Notes under the pieces: generated by a model
Databases searched by the model: none
What the model was told of the DNA's origin: nothing
What the model saw: only the letters and a program-made list of their open reading frames with translations
In this document: piece after piece, positions 44,930 through 53,699 of the stretch
How positions within the stretch are numbered: position 1 is the stretch's first letter
How the letters are laid out: each line of letters begins with the position of its first letter
Assembly: GCA_041399065.1 (NCBI GenBank)
Contig: JAWKTN010000007.1
Location: 62,001 to 126,000 of the forward strand
Source: JAGQPD01 sp020426865
Lineage (GTDB): Bacteria > Planctomycetota > Planctomycetia > Pirellulales > Pirellulaceae
Direction: 5' to 3'
Length of the DNA: 64,000 nucleotides
Program-made: the position numbers and the translations under genes

Positions 44930-45364
44930 ATGACGTCAGGGACGCGGATGGCAATTGGGGGCATAGTCATTGCCAGCGTGTTTGCCTATATGGCCCGTGT
45001 CGCCATGACGTCCGACTGGCAATACTATCTGACCGTTGATGAGTGTTATTTGAGTGCCAGCTCGCTGATGGACGACGCCCCCGTGCGAGTCAACGGTACC
45101 ATCGTTGGCGGTTCGCTTGTCAACGACGTCGGCGCGGGTCAAATGAGATTCGACCTGTGTGGCGAACAACATCGAATCCGTGTTGTCCACATGGGCGAAG
45201 TCCCCGACAACCTTGCAGACAAGCAACAGGTCGTCGTCGAAGGCCGATTGCGCGATGCCTCATTGCTCGTTTCGCACGCGATATTCACCCGCTGTGCGAG
45301 CAAATACACCTCCAAGCCAACCGACGGTGAAGATCGTGGCCCAATGCGGGGTGCGACAAAATGA
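44930..45364 (+). CDS. ccmE: Cytochrome c maturation haem chaperone CcmE, CxxxY variant
   Basis: A 144-residue membrane-anchored haem chaperone. After an N-terminal helix (7-23) come VRVNGTIVGGSL (52-63), VVVEGRLRDA (101-110) and the haem-attachment region FTRCASKY: Cys 122 and Tyr 126 form a CxxxY motif in place of the usual HxxxY. The CxxxY form is known from Desulfovibrio and archaea (system I variant). AGGAAG about ten bases before the ATG supports the start. It heads the ccm operon and its end overlaps the ccmF start (ATGA). Confidence 0.85.
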   Translation: MTSGTRMAIGGIVIASVFAYMARVAMTSDWQYYLTVDECYLSASSLMDDAPVRVNGTIVGGSLVNDVGAGQMRFDLCGEQHRIRVVHMGEVPDNLADKQQVVVEGRLRDASLLVSHAIFTRCASKYTSKPTDGEDRGPMRGATK

Positions 45365-47364
45365 GGTTCGTGGGACAACTCTGTCTGTTGGCCACTTTCG
45401 TTGGAACAGGGTACACCGCGTTTGCGAGCGTGGTCGGCTGGTCGGTCGGGTCGCGGCGACTGTTGCAAAGCAGCATCTGGGCAGGTGCCCTGAGCTTCCT
45501 GGCAACGACGGTCAGCACGTTCGTCTTATGCCGTGCACTGATCACGAAGGATTTTCATTTTGAGTACGTCGCGCAGTACGTCAGTCAGCATTTGGGTTGG
45601 CAGTATTCCCTGTCCGCACTGTGGGTGGGTCAGGCAGGCTCCCTGCTACTTTGGACCTGGTTTTCCCTGGCATTGGCGATTGTCCTTCGGTGTCAAACAT
45701 TGCGTACTCGGTGGCCCCTTTCCGAACCCGCCTATGGCATGCTGATGGGATTCTGTTTCTTTCTTGCGATGGTGATGATCTTCGCAGCCGACCCCATGGC
45801 CAGAAACCTGGCACCGACGCTCGATGGCGCCGGACTCAGCCCGGTCTTGCAGCACCCCGTGATGCTGATTCACCCCCCGGTCGTATTCTTCGGCTACGCG
45901 TCGTCTGCCGTCCCAGCTGCCATTGCGTTTACGGCCCTTGCCGCTGGAAAACTGGACGCGACATGGACGGAATTGGCTCGACCTTGGTCACTGTTGTCTT
46001 GGGGGATACTGGGAGCGGGAATCCTACTGGGAGCGCGCTGGGCGTACACGGAATTGGGCTGGGGAGGCTACTGGGGGTGGGACCCCGTGGAAAATGGTTC
46101 CTTGGTCCCCTGGCTGCTCGCGACTGCCACTCTACATTCTCACATGACATGGCGCAGAGGAGGCCAACAGAAGAAGTTGGCCGTTGCCTTGCCGATCGCG
46201 ACGTTTGCAATGTGTAATTTTTCGACGTTCCTCACACGAAGCGGAATCTTCAGTAGCCTGCACGCATTCAGCCAATCCCCCATTGGTTGGCTGTTCTTAG
46301 TGTGGATGATCGGAATCGCGTCGGCAGCCGGTGTCCTGATCATTGTCCGTCGCGAGAGCCTGCGCCGCCATCCGTCACCAGCGATCTTATGGTCGCGCGA
46401 GTCGATGATACTGGCCAACACGGTTGCGTTTATTGCCTTAGCGGTGGCGATTTGTCTGGGGACGATGGCGCCGACCCTGACCGACGCAATCGTCGGCCGA
46501 AAGGTCGTGATCGGCCCCCAGTTTTATAACCAGATGCTGATCCCCACGGGCTTGTTGATCATGCTGACAACCGGGCTGGCGCCCCTATTACGCTGGGGGG
46601 CTCCGCCTAACGCAGCACAGCGCAAAATGTTAACGCACGTCGCGTGCACGGCGGTCGCCTCCGCTTGCATTGCCTACTTTGGAAGCGGACGTCAAGTCCT
46701 GTGGTCCGTCGTGTGCGGACTATTTACCCTGGGTGTCGGTTCGATTGTCGCAAATTGGTGTGTCGATGCCATATACATGGCACATAACCCCTGGCAAGCT
46801 CTTCGTCTGCTCGTCGGTCGACAACGTCGTCAAACGGGAGGCTTCGTGGCCCATGTTGGGTTCTTTTGCCTGGCACTGGGCATTACCGCCTCGGCCTTGG
46901 GGACCAGTCGCGTTGACCAGAACCTGAAAATGGGGGAATCGATTCCATGGGGCGACTCTACTTTATCGCTACGAGAAATGAATCAATACGAAACGCCTGA
47001 CAAACTTATCGCTGAGGCCAGACTGGTTCTCTCCGGACATTCACAGCGCGAGAGGATCATGCGTCCGTCTCAGCACTACCACAAGCATCGGCGTGAATGG
47101 ACCACGGAGGTCGACGTCTTGTCAACGATCCAGGAGGATTACTATGCGGTCTTGCATGGCGGGGAAGTCAACGACCAGGTGCGTCTGACGTTGGTTCACA
47201 GTCCTCTCGTCTCCCTAATCTGGCTTGGCGGACTGATCATGGGGATTGGTGGAATCATTGCCGGGTGGCCCAGTCGTCAAGTGCGTCGATCCGGTGCTCG
47301 AGGCAGCAGCGACCAGCTGGCCGCCGAAACACCAGTGCCGACGATTCGCAGAAAAGCGGCTTAG
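45361..47364 (+). CDS. ccmF: Haem lyase subunit CcmF
   Basis: A 667-residue membrane protein with about a dozen or more helices and the WWD domain WGGYWGWDPVENGSLVPW at about 238-255, with conserved His in LQHPVMLIHPP and LHSHMTW for haem. CcmF transfers haem from CcmE to apocytochromes. It begins in the ccmE stop overlap. The C-terminal periplasmic part (about 520-630) is the usual one. Together with ccmABC it completes haem delivery; no ccmH or ccmG gene follows. Confidence 0.93.
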   Translation: MRFVGQLCLLATFVGTGYTAFASVVGWSVGSRRLLQSSIWAGALSFLATTVSTFVLCRALITKDFHFEYVAQYVSQHLGWQYSLSALWVGQAGSLLLWTWFSLALAIVLRCQTLRTRWPLSEPAYGMLMGFCFFLAMVMIFAADPMARNLAPTLDGAGLSPVLQHPVMLIHPPVVFFGYASSAVPAAIAFTALAAGKLDATWTELARPWSLLSWGILGAGILLGARWAYTELGWGGYWGWDPVENGSLVPWLLATATLHSHMTWRRGGQQKKLAVALPIATFAMCNFSTFLTRSGIFSSLHAFSQSPIGWLFLVWMIGIASAAGVLIIVRRESLRRHPSPAILWSRESMILANTVAFIALAVAICLGTMAPTLTDAIVGRKVVIGPQFYNQMLIPTGLLIMLTTGLAPLLRWGAPPNAAQRKMLTHVACTAVASACIAYFGSGRQVLWSVVCGLFTLGVGSIVANWCVDAIYMAHNPWQALRLLVGRQRRQTGGFVAHVGFFCLALGITASALGTSRVDQNLKMGESIPWGDSTLSLREMNQYETPDKLIAEARLVLSGHSQRERIMRPSQHYHKHRREWTTEVDVLSTIQEDYYAVLHGGEVNDQVRLTLVHSPLVSLIWLGGLIMGIGGIIAGWPSRQVRRSGARGSSDQLAAETPVPTIRRKAA

Positions 47365-47377
47365 GAGGAGTTTCAAC

Positions 47378-48070
47378 ATGTTTGCAATCGAGGCAACGAA
47401 CATCTCGCATCGTTTGGCTGGCGAGTGGATCCTGCAAGAGACCGACTTTCGCTTGACAGCGAACGAATGCATCGTCATCACGGGAGCCAACGGAGCGGGA
47501 AAAACCACACTTTTGCGACTCTTAAGTGGCAGCATGCGACCCACGTCGGGGAACGTTACCTGGTATGGACATTCCGATGCTCGTGAGATTCAGGTGCGAC
47601 GTTTGATCGGTTATGTGGCTCATGAGGTGCAACTATATCCGCAACTGACCGTCGCCGAAAACCTGCTGTTTGCTGCCCGCATGTGCGGTATCGCGGATCC
47701 CCGGCGTCGCGCCCTGCAGACACTGGACGTTTCGGGGCTGGCCGCATCAGCCGATGAAATGGTCGCGAAAACCTCTCGCGGCATTCGGCAAAGGTTGGCG
47801 ATTGCCCGCGCCACGATACACGAACCGACCATCGTGCTGCTTGATGAACCATTCACGAGCCTCGATCAGGAAGGCTGCCAATGGCTAACCGAATCGATCC
47901 GCAAATGGAGGCGAGCGGGCCGCGCCATCTGCGTCGTTTCGCATGACTTGACGCTTACACGGCGACTTGCCACTCACGTGGTTCGCGTTAACGACCGTAA
48001 GGTCTGTGACGTGACGCCCGCCTCGGTCGATAACTTCGCTCCCAATCATTTCGTTGCCGACGCGGCGTGA
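47378..48070 (+). CDS. ccmA: Haem exporter ATPase CcmA
   Basis: A 230-residue ABC ATPase: Walker A TGANGAGKTT (about 33-42), a signature region SRGIRQRLAIARA (the usual SGGQ is replaced by SRGI-RQ) and Walker B IVLLDEPFTSLD. CcmA hydrolyses ATP to release holo-CcmE from the CcmC complex. AGGAGGAG upstream of ATG 47378 is the best ribosome binding site of the operon. It is followed by ccmB with a 16-nt gap. Confidence 0.92.
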   Translation: MFAIEATNISHRLAGEWILQETDFRLTANECIVITGANGAGKTTLLRLLSGSMRPTSGNVTWYGHSDAREIQVRRLIGYVAHEVQLYPQLTVAENLLFAARMCGIADPRRRALQTLDVSGLAASADEMVAKTSRGIRQRLAIARATIHEPTIVLLDEPFTSLDQEGCQWLTESIRKWRRAGRAICVVSHDLTLTRRLATHVVRVNDRKVCDVTPASVDNFAPNHFVADAA

Positions 48071-48086
48071 ATTCGAGGATATCTCC

Positions 48087-48758
48087 ATGGATCTGCGCTG
48101 GTGGTGGATCGTCCAGAAAGACCTGGCGACCGAATACCGTGGCTGGAACACCTGGCCACGGATGCTGCTGCTCGGCTTGTTGATGGCCTTCCTGACAAGC
48201 TATATGGCAATCGCATCCTCCGGGGACAACTCGCGTACCGCGGCTGGTATTTGCTGGTTGACAATCTGTCTGGCGGCGACCATAAGCCTTAGTCACTCGA
48301 TGCAAGACGAACAGAACCCTTGCTGTTGGGAATCGTTGCGACTCTATCCAATTTCACCATCGACAATCTATGCCGCTAAATTGACAGTAAACACGTTGAG
48401 CCTGGCCGCCCTGCAGCTAGTTGTCATTCCGTGCTTTGCGGTCACGACCAACGTAACCTGGATGTCTCATCCGCTGTTACTAGTTGTGGTCGCATGCCTG
48501 GGAAATCTCGCCATCAATTCCGTCGGCACGGTCGCGGCCGCATTGACGGTTCGTTGGCAGTCCAGCCACGGTCTCCTTGTGTTGTTAACCTTGCCCTTGC
48601 TGATACCCGTGATTTTGGCGGCCGCGGAGTCAACGCGATTGTTGGACCACGCCGCTGCCCATGGACCGTGGCGGGACTGGCTGCTACTGCTTACGGCATT
48701 TGCCGTCGTCTACCTCACCGCAGGCTGGGTCCTGTTTGAGTATCTCGTCGAGGATTAG
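48087..48758 (+). CDS. ccmB: Haem exporter membrane subunit CcmB
   Basis: A 223-residue integral membrane protein with six predicted helices. It begins MDLRWWWIVQKDLATEYRG, followed by ISLSHSMQDEQNPCCWESLRLYPISP (here about 60-90), the conserved cytoplasmic loop of CcmB. It pairs with CcmA to make the ABC unit of the CcmABCDE complex. The start at 48087 has GAGGAT about eight bases upstream. Confidence 0.9.
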   Translation: MDLRWWWIVQKDLATEYRGWNTWPRMLLLGLLMAFLTSYMAIASSGDNSRTAAGICWLTICLAATISLSHSMQDEQNPCCWESLRLYPISPSTIYAAKLTVNTLSLAALQLVVIPCFAVTTNVTWMSHPLLLVVVACLGNLAINSVGTVAAALTVRWQSSHGLLVLLTLPLLIPVILAAAESTRLLDHAAAHGPWRDWLLLLTAFAVVYLTAGWVLFEYLVED

Positions 48759-48762
48759 CGTC

Positions 48763-49404
48763 ATGCTACGTACCAACCGTTCCCAAACAAATCGAACGCT
48801 CGTCCTGCTGCTGATGGCGTTGATCGCACTCGTCAGCGGCGCGGTGTTCCTGGCACCACGCGATGCGACCATGGGTGATGCACAACGAATTGTCTACGTT
48901 CACGTCGCGGTCGCTTGGAACGCATTGGCCGCGTTCGTCGTCATGGCCGCAACGGGCGCTGCCTACTTGCGAACCCGCGATCTCAAGTGGGACGCTTGGA
49001 TGCACGCGGCCGCCGAAAGTGGCTGGCTGTGCTGTACGTTGACTTTGGTTTCGGGCTCGATCTGGGCACACGAAGCGTGGGGTACCTGGTGGACGTGGGA
49101 TCCGCGGATCACGACCGTCTTTATCCTCTGGCTGTTGTACTCAACGTGCCTGGTGCTGCGTGGACACGCCAACGAGGAACACCTTCGTGCGCGACTGAGT
49201 GCGGTCGTCGCGATCCTGGGAGCACTTGACGTGCCACTGGTCGCGATGGCCACGCGCTGGTTTCGCGGCATGCACCCGGTGGCACCCGAAATGGAACCCC
49301 GAATGCTGGCCGTCCTGTTGCTGTCGCTCCTCTCCTTCACCCTTTTCTTCGCCGTCGTTGTCTACTGCCGGCAGACGATTCTAGCGCGCCGAATCACTGC
49401 GTGA
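48763..49404 (+). CDS. ccmC: Haem handling protein CcmC
   Basis: A 213-residue six-helix membrane protein with the WWD motif WGTWWTWDPRITT (about 107-119) and conserved His residues in AQRIVYVHVAVAW. CcmC loads haem onto CcmE. The start has GAGGAT upstream. Its stop overlaps the GTG start of the next small gene (GTGA). Confidence 0.93.
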   Translation: MLRTNRSQTNRTLVLLLMALIALVSGAVFLAPRDATMGDAQRIVYVHVAVAWNALAAFVVMAATGAAYLRTRDLKWDAWMHAAAESGWLCCTLTLVSGSIWAHEAWGTWWTWDPRITTVFILWLLYSTCLVLRGHANEEHLRARLSAVVAILGALDVPLVAMATRWFRGMHPVAPEMEPRMLAVLLLSLLSFTLFFAVVVYCRQTILARRITA

Positions 49405-49592
49405 CGAATCGAAAAGTGCCTCTCGTGATCACGGGAATATCGCCTAAAGTTGACACTCTCTGGGACCTACTGATGACTACATGCATTGCAACTTACCTTA
49501 TCGTTTGGGCAGTTCTGGCGTTATATGTTGTACGACTAGGACATGGCAACGCGGCGGATTGTCGGCTACTAAGCCGTCGCAGAATCGATTGA
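49401..49592 (+). CDS. Small membrane protein, likely CcmD
   Basis: A 63-residue protein with one predicted helix (about 28-46: CIATYLIVWAVLALYVVRL) and a basic tail. Position directly after ccmC with a stop/start overlap, size and one-helix layout all fit CcmD, which stabilises the CcmABCE complex. Sequence conservation in this family is low, so the call rests on context. An internal ATG at 49473 would give only 39 residues. Confidence 0.6.
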   Translation: MTNRKVPLVITGISPKVDTLWDLLMTTCIATYLIVWAVLALYVVRLGHGNAADCRLLSRRRID

Positions 49593-49648
49593 GGCCGCAG
49601 ATGGCGACGGCATCGACCAGGGGTCGGCGGCAAATTGGGGATGATCGC

Positions 49649-50647
49649 ATGATGTCGCGAAGCAAATCGTCTGGCATGCAGCACATTGCAAGGTGTGTCC
49701 TGCTCGTAGTGCTCCTCACTCAATTTGTTGCCCAGCCTGCAATCGCCAACGGCGTGCTCCATGGAACAGTCGTCAATGTTTCTCGGAAAGGGGCGGTGGT
49801 TGCCGACGCAGAAGTTGTCTTGCGAGCAAATGTCGAGGGTCAGTTCGTGCCAGTCGCCCGGACGGTGACCGCACATGACGGCACGTTTTGGTTTACGGGC
49901 TTGCCGTTTGAGGGACTGGGGCCGTTCTTGCCCGGTGCGAATTGCGAGGGGGTTCATTATCCCGGCCCGCGGATCGCCCTGACTGAGAGCCAGCCGGTCG
50001 CGAGCGCAACCATCGAAGTTTTTGACACAGTTCAGTCTCCAAGTCCGTTGACTGTTAAGGAACACGATATCATGATCCAGGTTGACGCCGAAGTGCTTCA
50101 GGTGCGGGAACGCCTCGTGATCGAAAACACGTCACGCACCTGTTTTGTGGGGTGTCCGTCGCATGCCGGAGGTAGCCCGGTCACATTTTCCTTGGGCATC
50201 CCCGCCGAGTTCACGCGTGTAACGTTCGACAAGGAAGCGTTTGGGCGGCGCTTCGACCTGGTCCATGGCAAGCTCGTTACGGGAATCCCTTGGCCGCCTG
50301 GCAGCCGCGAGCTGGCCTTCTCGTACATTGTCCCAAGTGAAGATAAGACACTAAGGTGGAAACGTACGATTGATTCGCCGTGTCGACGGCTGCAAATAGC
50401 ACTTCGCACGGAAGAGCGGCATCGCGTTTCAGGCAGCGTGCCACTTCAAGCGACCGATAGTGAGGGCGTCTACGAATTCGAATCGTCGGGCAACGCATTT
50501 GCGGTTGGCGACACGATCGAAATCCAGTTACACGACGTGCCCAGTTCGCCAGCAACCAAGGCGCGTTGGGGGGCGATCGTCGCACTTTTGATCATGTTAG
50601 GAGTGGCCAGCATCGTTGCGTGGCGCACACGGAGACCTTCGGCCTGA
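49649..50647 (+). CDS. Exported protein with carboxypeptidase-regulatory-like domain and C-terminal anchor
   Basis: A 332-residue protein with a signal peptide (VLLVVLLTQFVAQPAIANG), then a regulatory-like beta-sandwich domain (HGTVVNVSRKGAVVADAEVVL, GTFWFTGLP) of the carboxypeptidase D type, and a single C-terminal helix (ALLIMLGVASIVAW) with a basic tail. It lies 56 nt after the ccmD-like gene and probably shares its transcript. The role is unknown; a periplasmic anchoring partner of cytochrome maturation is one possibility. ATG 49649 or 49652 are both possible starts. Confidence 0.75.
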   Translation: MMSRSKSSGMQHIARCVLLVVLLTQFVAQPAIANGVLHGTVVNVSRKGAVVADAEVVLRANVEGQFVPVARTVTAHDGTFWFTGLPFEGLGPFLPGANCEGVHYPGPRIALTESQPVASATIEVFDTVQSPSPLTVKEHDIMIQVDAEVLQVRERLVIENTSRTCFVGCPSHAGGSPVTFSLGIPAEFTRVTFDKEAFGRRFDLVHGKLVTGIPWPPGSRELAFSYIVPSEDKTLRWKRTIDSPCRRLQIALRTEERHRVSGSVPLQATDSEGVYEFESSGNAFAVGDTIEIQLHDVPSSPATKARWGAIVALLIMLGVASIVAWRTRRPSA

Positions 50648-50730
50648 GCCAGCGATATTGTTAGACGCGTTCGAGACGGATTCTGGTTTTCGCGAGAAAC
50701 ACAACATCGATTTTAAAAAAGAACACACCA

Positions 50731-51156
50731 ATGAAGCCTCATGAAATAGCATACAAAGTTGCGTCTAGCCACTACGACCGGAAGCTGCGCGACTTCGCCA
50801 AAGATTTAATCATCGCGTATGAAGAGTCGCTGAGGCCAAATCTCCGTAAGGATCGCGAACCAATAGCGGAGGTTTTGGATTCGTATGCGATACCGTTATG
50901 GCAAGCGAGCTCTGCGATAGGCTATCTCAATAGGCATCTTCGCAGTCTCAAAGACAAGCCGAAGTTTTCGGTCGCCTCGATCAAGTGCGCTGAGAACGAC
51001 ATTGATGATGCGCTGACAGAGTGGCTTAACGCCGACCTGAGTCGCTCCGTGCAATATTTTAGTATTCTGCCACGAGGAGAGAATTTAATGATTACTATTA
51101 TCTATGTACGAGACGACACCGAAGAAGCTTCGGCAAGTACTGCGGGTATCGCCTAG
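50731..51156 (+). CDS. Hypothetical protein in low-GC accessory stretch
   Basis: A 141-residue, mostly helical, charged protein with no signal peptide or membrane helix. Its base composition is visibly lower in GC than the ccm and phosphoesterase genes around it, and its codon use differs, which suggests transfer. An A-rich stretch AAAAAAGAACACA precedes the ATG. I do not recognise the family. It lies at the left end of an accessory block rich in inverted repeats. Confidence 0.6.
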   Translation: MKPHEIAYKVASSHYDRKLRDFAKDLIIAYEESLRPNLRKDREPIAEVLDSYAIPLWQASSAIGYLNRHLRSLKDKPKFSVASIKCAENDIDDALTEWLNADLSRSVQYFSILPRGENLMITIIYVRDDTEEASASTAGIA

Positions 51157-51284
51157 CCTTGGCTCTATCACTTGCGGAGAAGGAAAAAGCCCCGGACGCT
51201 GAGCGCGACACAGTATTGGCTGTGATATTGAAGAAGCCCAGTACCGGTGCTGCGCAGTAGCGAAGGTCATGCGCGTGCGTTGCA

Positions 51285-51785
51285 TCACGGGACTCCCGAT
51301 CGAGGTGGTGGACGGGCGACAAAAACGCAGACGCGGTAAATGGCTTGATGGCCTGGGGAAGCTGGGAAGAACGCAGACCAACGGTATCCTCCGCTTGCCA
51401 AGCCGCCCCAGACCGTCCCGTCAAGTAGCGTGTCTGTTCCCGCCTTTCTCTCCCACATCACGCCGAATATCGCTCCAATTACAGCACCAATCAGCGGCAC
51501 GCCGAAAGCCTTGAATGCCGCTTCTTCGTGCGAACTTGAGATCGGTGAAGTCAACAGTGAGAAAGCGATCATCCCGAAAAACATCCAGGGTATCATAGGT
51601 CCCCAATGCTGGAGGGCAGCAATAACGCTTAGCGACACAAGAACGAGTCCCGCAATCATTCCTGACCAAGTAGTCGGCGGTTCAGCGAGGGCGACGCAAA
51701 GTAGCAACAATCCCAGCCCACTGACTGCGAACCAAAGAACACGGTCAACAATACTTCGCCGAGACTTGGTGCAAGAAGCTGTCAT
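51285..51785 (-). CDS. Hypothetical membrane protein
   Basis: A 166-residue protein with about four predicted helices (roughly 17-35, 45-62, 68-85 and 97-115). ATG 51785 is used; a GTG at 51857 would add 24 residues and ends only two bases from the left arm of the inverted repeat at 51859. The C-terminal 50 residues are Gly/Pro rich and may not be authentic. Family unknown. Confidence 0.5.
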   Translation of the reverse strand: MTASCTKSRRSIVDRVLWFAVSGLGLLLLCVALAEPPTTWSGMIAGLVLVSLSVIAALQHWGPMIPWMFFGMIAFSLLTSPISSSHEEAAFKAFGVPLIGAVIGAIFGVMWERKAGTDTLLDGTVWGGLASGGYRWSAFFPASPGHQAIYRVCVFVARPPPRSGVP

Positions 51786-51858
51786 CGTTCTGGCTTTTTG
51801 TAACGCACGGGTGGCACCAAACGCGTCCTCGGTCCAGCTGTAACGCTCCGTTGTCACA

Positions 51859-52050
51859 CTTGGCCTCCTCGCCGGCTTGCCCGGCAGGAGCCGCCGTCTG
51901 AAAGCTATGGCGCCACTCGTTGTCACACCCGCATTGGCCGAGGCGGTCGCCGCCGCAGGCGGCACCCGCCCGAGCCGGGGTGGTGAATTCGCGGAACCGC
52001 TAGCCAACCAAACTGTGGCTCCTGCCGGGCAAGCCGGCGAGGGGGCCAAG
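51859..52050. repeat. 192-bp element bounded by 34-bp inverted repeats
   Basis: Left arm 51859-51892 and right arm 52017-52050 are inverted copies with 33 of 34 positions matching (core CCTCGCCGGCTTGCCCGGCA). They enclose 124 nt. The decanucleotide GTTGTCACAC occurs both just left of the element (51850-51859) and inside it (near 51918). No transposase is encoded. It could be a miniature mobile element or a large stem-loop. Confidence 0.8.
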
Positions 52051-52361
52051 GAACGACACAATGATAATCCCGTTTTGCCATTCGCGCCAAGATGCACGAA
52101 CTCGCGCCTATTGCCAACTCGCTATGCCGCATGTGTGTCGGCCCTCCGGGCCTGGGCGCGGGGGGAGCACGCCACCGGTGGCTGCGCCACCGGCAGAGGT
52201 TGTTGCGGCCCTTCGGCCCGAAGTCCTGGAAGGCCTTTGCATCGATAGAACAAACGCCACCGCGTCTCGTCTCGGCTTGGCAGCGTGTCTGAGTTTTGTG
52301 TGTCTAAGTTTTGTTTTTGACTTGTGCGCGTTGGATCCGAGAAGACGCGTCGCAGGGCATA
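52051..52361. other. Intergenic GC-rich palindrome cluster
   Basis: No gene is visible. Several short GC palindromes follow each other: GGCCCTCCGGGCC near 52140, GCCACCGGTGGC near 52170 and its neighbour GCCACCGGC, GGCCCTTCGGCC near 52207. They are followed by an imperfect direct repeat GAGTTTTGTGTGTC and TAAGTTTTGTTTTTG (about 52290-52320). Confidence 0.5.
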
Positions 52362-53318
52362 TCATGCCATCAAATAACGAAACTGCTTTTCCGCCTCTCG
52401 GCGTTTGTCCTCCGCATCGATCCAACGAAGCAGCGAAAAGAACCCGTACAACGTTTTGATACGGTGCGACAGGTGCGCCGACCACTGCGATGGCCCCGCT
52501 TCGTTCCAATAGTCAACTGATAGCGGATCATTCTTCGCTGCGCGCAACCTACCGAGCTCCGCGGATAGATCGGGCAACGAGCGCCACAGGCATAGATGCC
52601 GATGGTGAGCGCGCATCCCCGCACGAGCCAATTCGCCGTACCCCAGGCGGTCGAGTTCGGTCAAAGCCTGAGCGTGATTGATAATATGAAACAATCCCCC
52701 AAGCCCCTGTCGCCGAATGGAGCCGGACTGTATTAATTCTTCCACGACCGCTTCGGCCATCGCGCGGAGGTCGGAGTACTGCGGCAACTCCGCGTCCTCG
52801 ATGACTTCCAGGTGCTCACCTTCGATCCAGCCCTTTTCGTTGCCAAAATAGGCTCGCCCAGGTCGCTCGCCGTCGAAGCGTTCGATCAATTGGACGATGC
52901 CAGTTACAATCGTTGGCATCGCAAACTGTGGGTGACCGCGAAGGGCGCGAATGGCGAGCGAGGCAAAGATCACATTGTGCCCGGACTGCCGTAACTGGCC
53001 AATGTTCCGCGACAACGCCACCGCAATTTCGTCGATCCGATCTTCTTGTGGCTGCTCGTCGGGAAACGGTTGAAATAGCTGCCCAATCGTGATTCCCGCT
53101 TTTTCCGGATCAAACCAGAACGCTTCGTCGCCCCTCACGATCCCCTGGCAATCCCGCTCGATCGCCTGATACACTCGGTCGTCCAGTTGCGCGTGGTCTT
53201 CGCCGAAGAGATACGCAGCAACCAACGTTGCTCCCAGATGCCCCGCCATGGCATTCGCCTGGTGACAGCGCGCGAGAGCACACAGTCCGCGATAAAGATA
53301 AGCGAATTCTATCATCAT
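52362..53318 (-). CDS. Hypothetical helical protein
   Basis: A 318-residue soluble protein, mostly alpha-helical by composition, starting MMIEFAYLYRGLCAL. AGGAAAG just upstream supports 53318 or 53315 as start. Regions rich in His/Arg occur near 250 (RAHHRHLCLWR). No known motif was recognised. Its start lies 16 nt from a perfect 41-bp palindrome, which may control its expression. Unknown function. Confidence 0.7.
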   Translation of the reverse strand: MMIEFAYLYRGLCALARCHQANAMAGHLGATLVAAYLFGEDHAQLDDRVYQAIERDCQGIVRGDEAFWFDPEKAGITIGQLFQPFPDEQPQEDRIDEIAVALSRNIGQLRQSGHNVIFASLAIRALRGHPQFAMPTIVTGIVQLIERFDGERPGRAYFGNEKGWIEGEHLEVIEDAELPQYSDLRAMAEAVVEELIQSGSIRRQGLGGLFHIINHAQALTELDRLGYGELARAGMRAHHRHLCLWRSLPDLSAELGRLRAAKNDPLSVDYWNEAGPSQWSAHLSHRIKTLYGFFSLLRWIDAEDKRREAEKQFRYLMA

Positions 53319-53334
53319 GCTTTCCTCGAACACA

Positions 53335-53375
53335 AATGGGGCAAAATGCCCCAACGTGGGGCATTTTGCCCCATT
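53335..53375. repeat. Perfect 41-bp palindrome, candidate operator
   Basis: Arms of 19 bp (53335-53353 and 53357-53375) around the spacer ACG are exact inverted copies; each arm is itself a smaller hairpin GGGGCA-AAA-TGCCCC. It lies upstream of the minus-strand gene at 52362-53318 and about 325 nt upstream of the phosphoesterase gene, so it could bind a dimeric or tetrameric regulator or form a cruciform. Confidence 0.9.
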
Positions 53376-53462
53376 TTGGCACGAAACCGGTGGCAACGCA
53401 CGCCCACCCTTTGCCGACCGGTGTGTATTGCCGGGCGGTCTTGGCGCAAAAATCGGACCGGT

Positions 53463-53490
53463 TGTCGACCGGGTCGCTGTCGACCGGGTC
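53463..53490. repeat. Two direct copies of TGTCGACCGGGTC
   Basis: Copies at 53463-53475 and 53478-53490 lie 15 bp apart (start to start). An inverted CGACCCGGT follows at 53517-53525. They lie in the 381-nt region between two divergent genes and may be binding sites. Confidence 0.6.
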
Positions 53491-53699
53491 AATCGAGCGA
53501 ACGCCCGATTGCGTGCCGACCCGGTGGGGGTGGAATCGGCGCTGGTCTCCCGCTAGTCTGGAGCAATGTAGCGCTGGAGGATTCAGTGCGGTTTGCTGTT
53601 TCTCTTGGGTATTTTCACAACGTCAATGGCGTGGAACACACCAGGCGCTCGAGTCCCAACCAGCTTACCGCCAAGACATTTGTCGGAGGCCAGCAATTG

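Noticed and set aside
51859..52050. Insertion sequence
   Set aside because: Terminal inverted repeats are present but no transposase or target duplication was seen; listed only as a repeat element.
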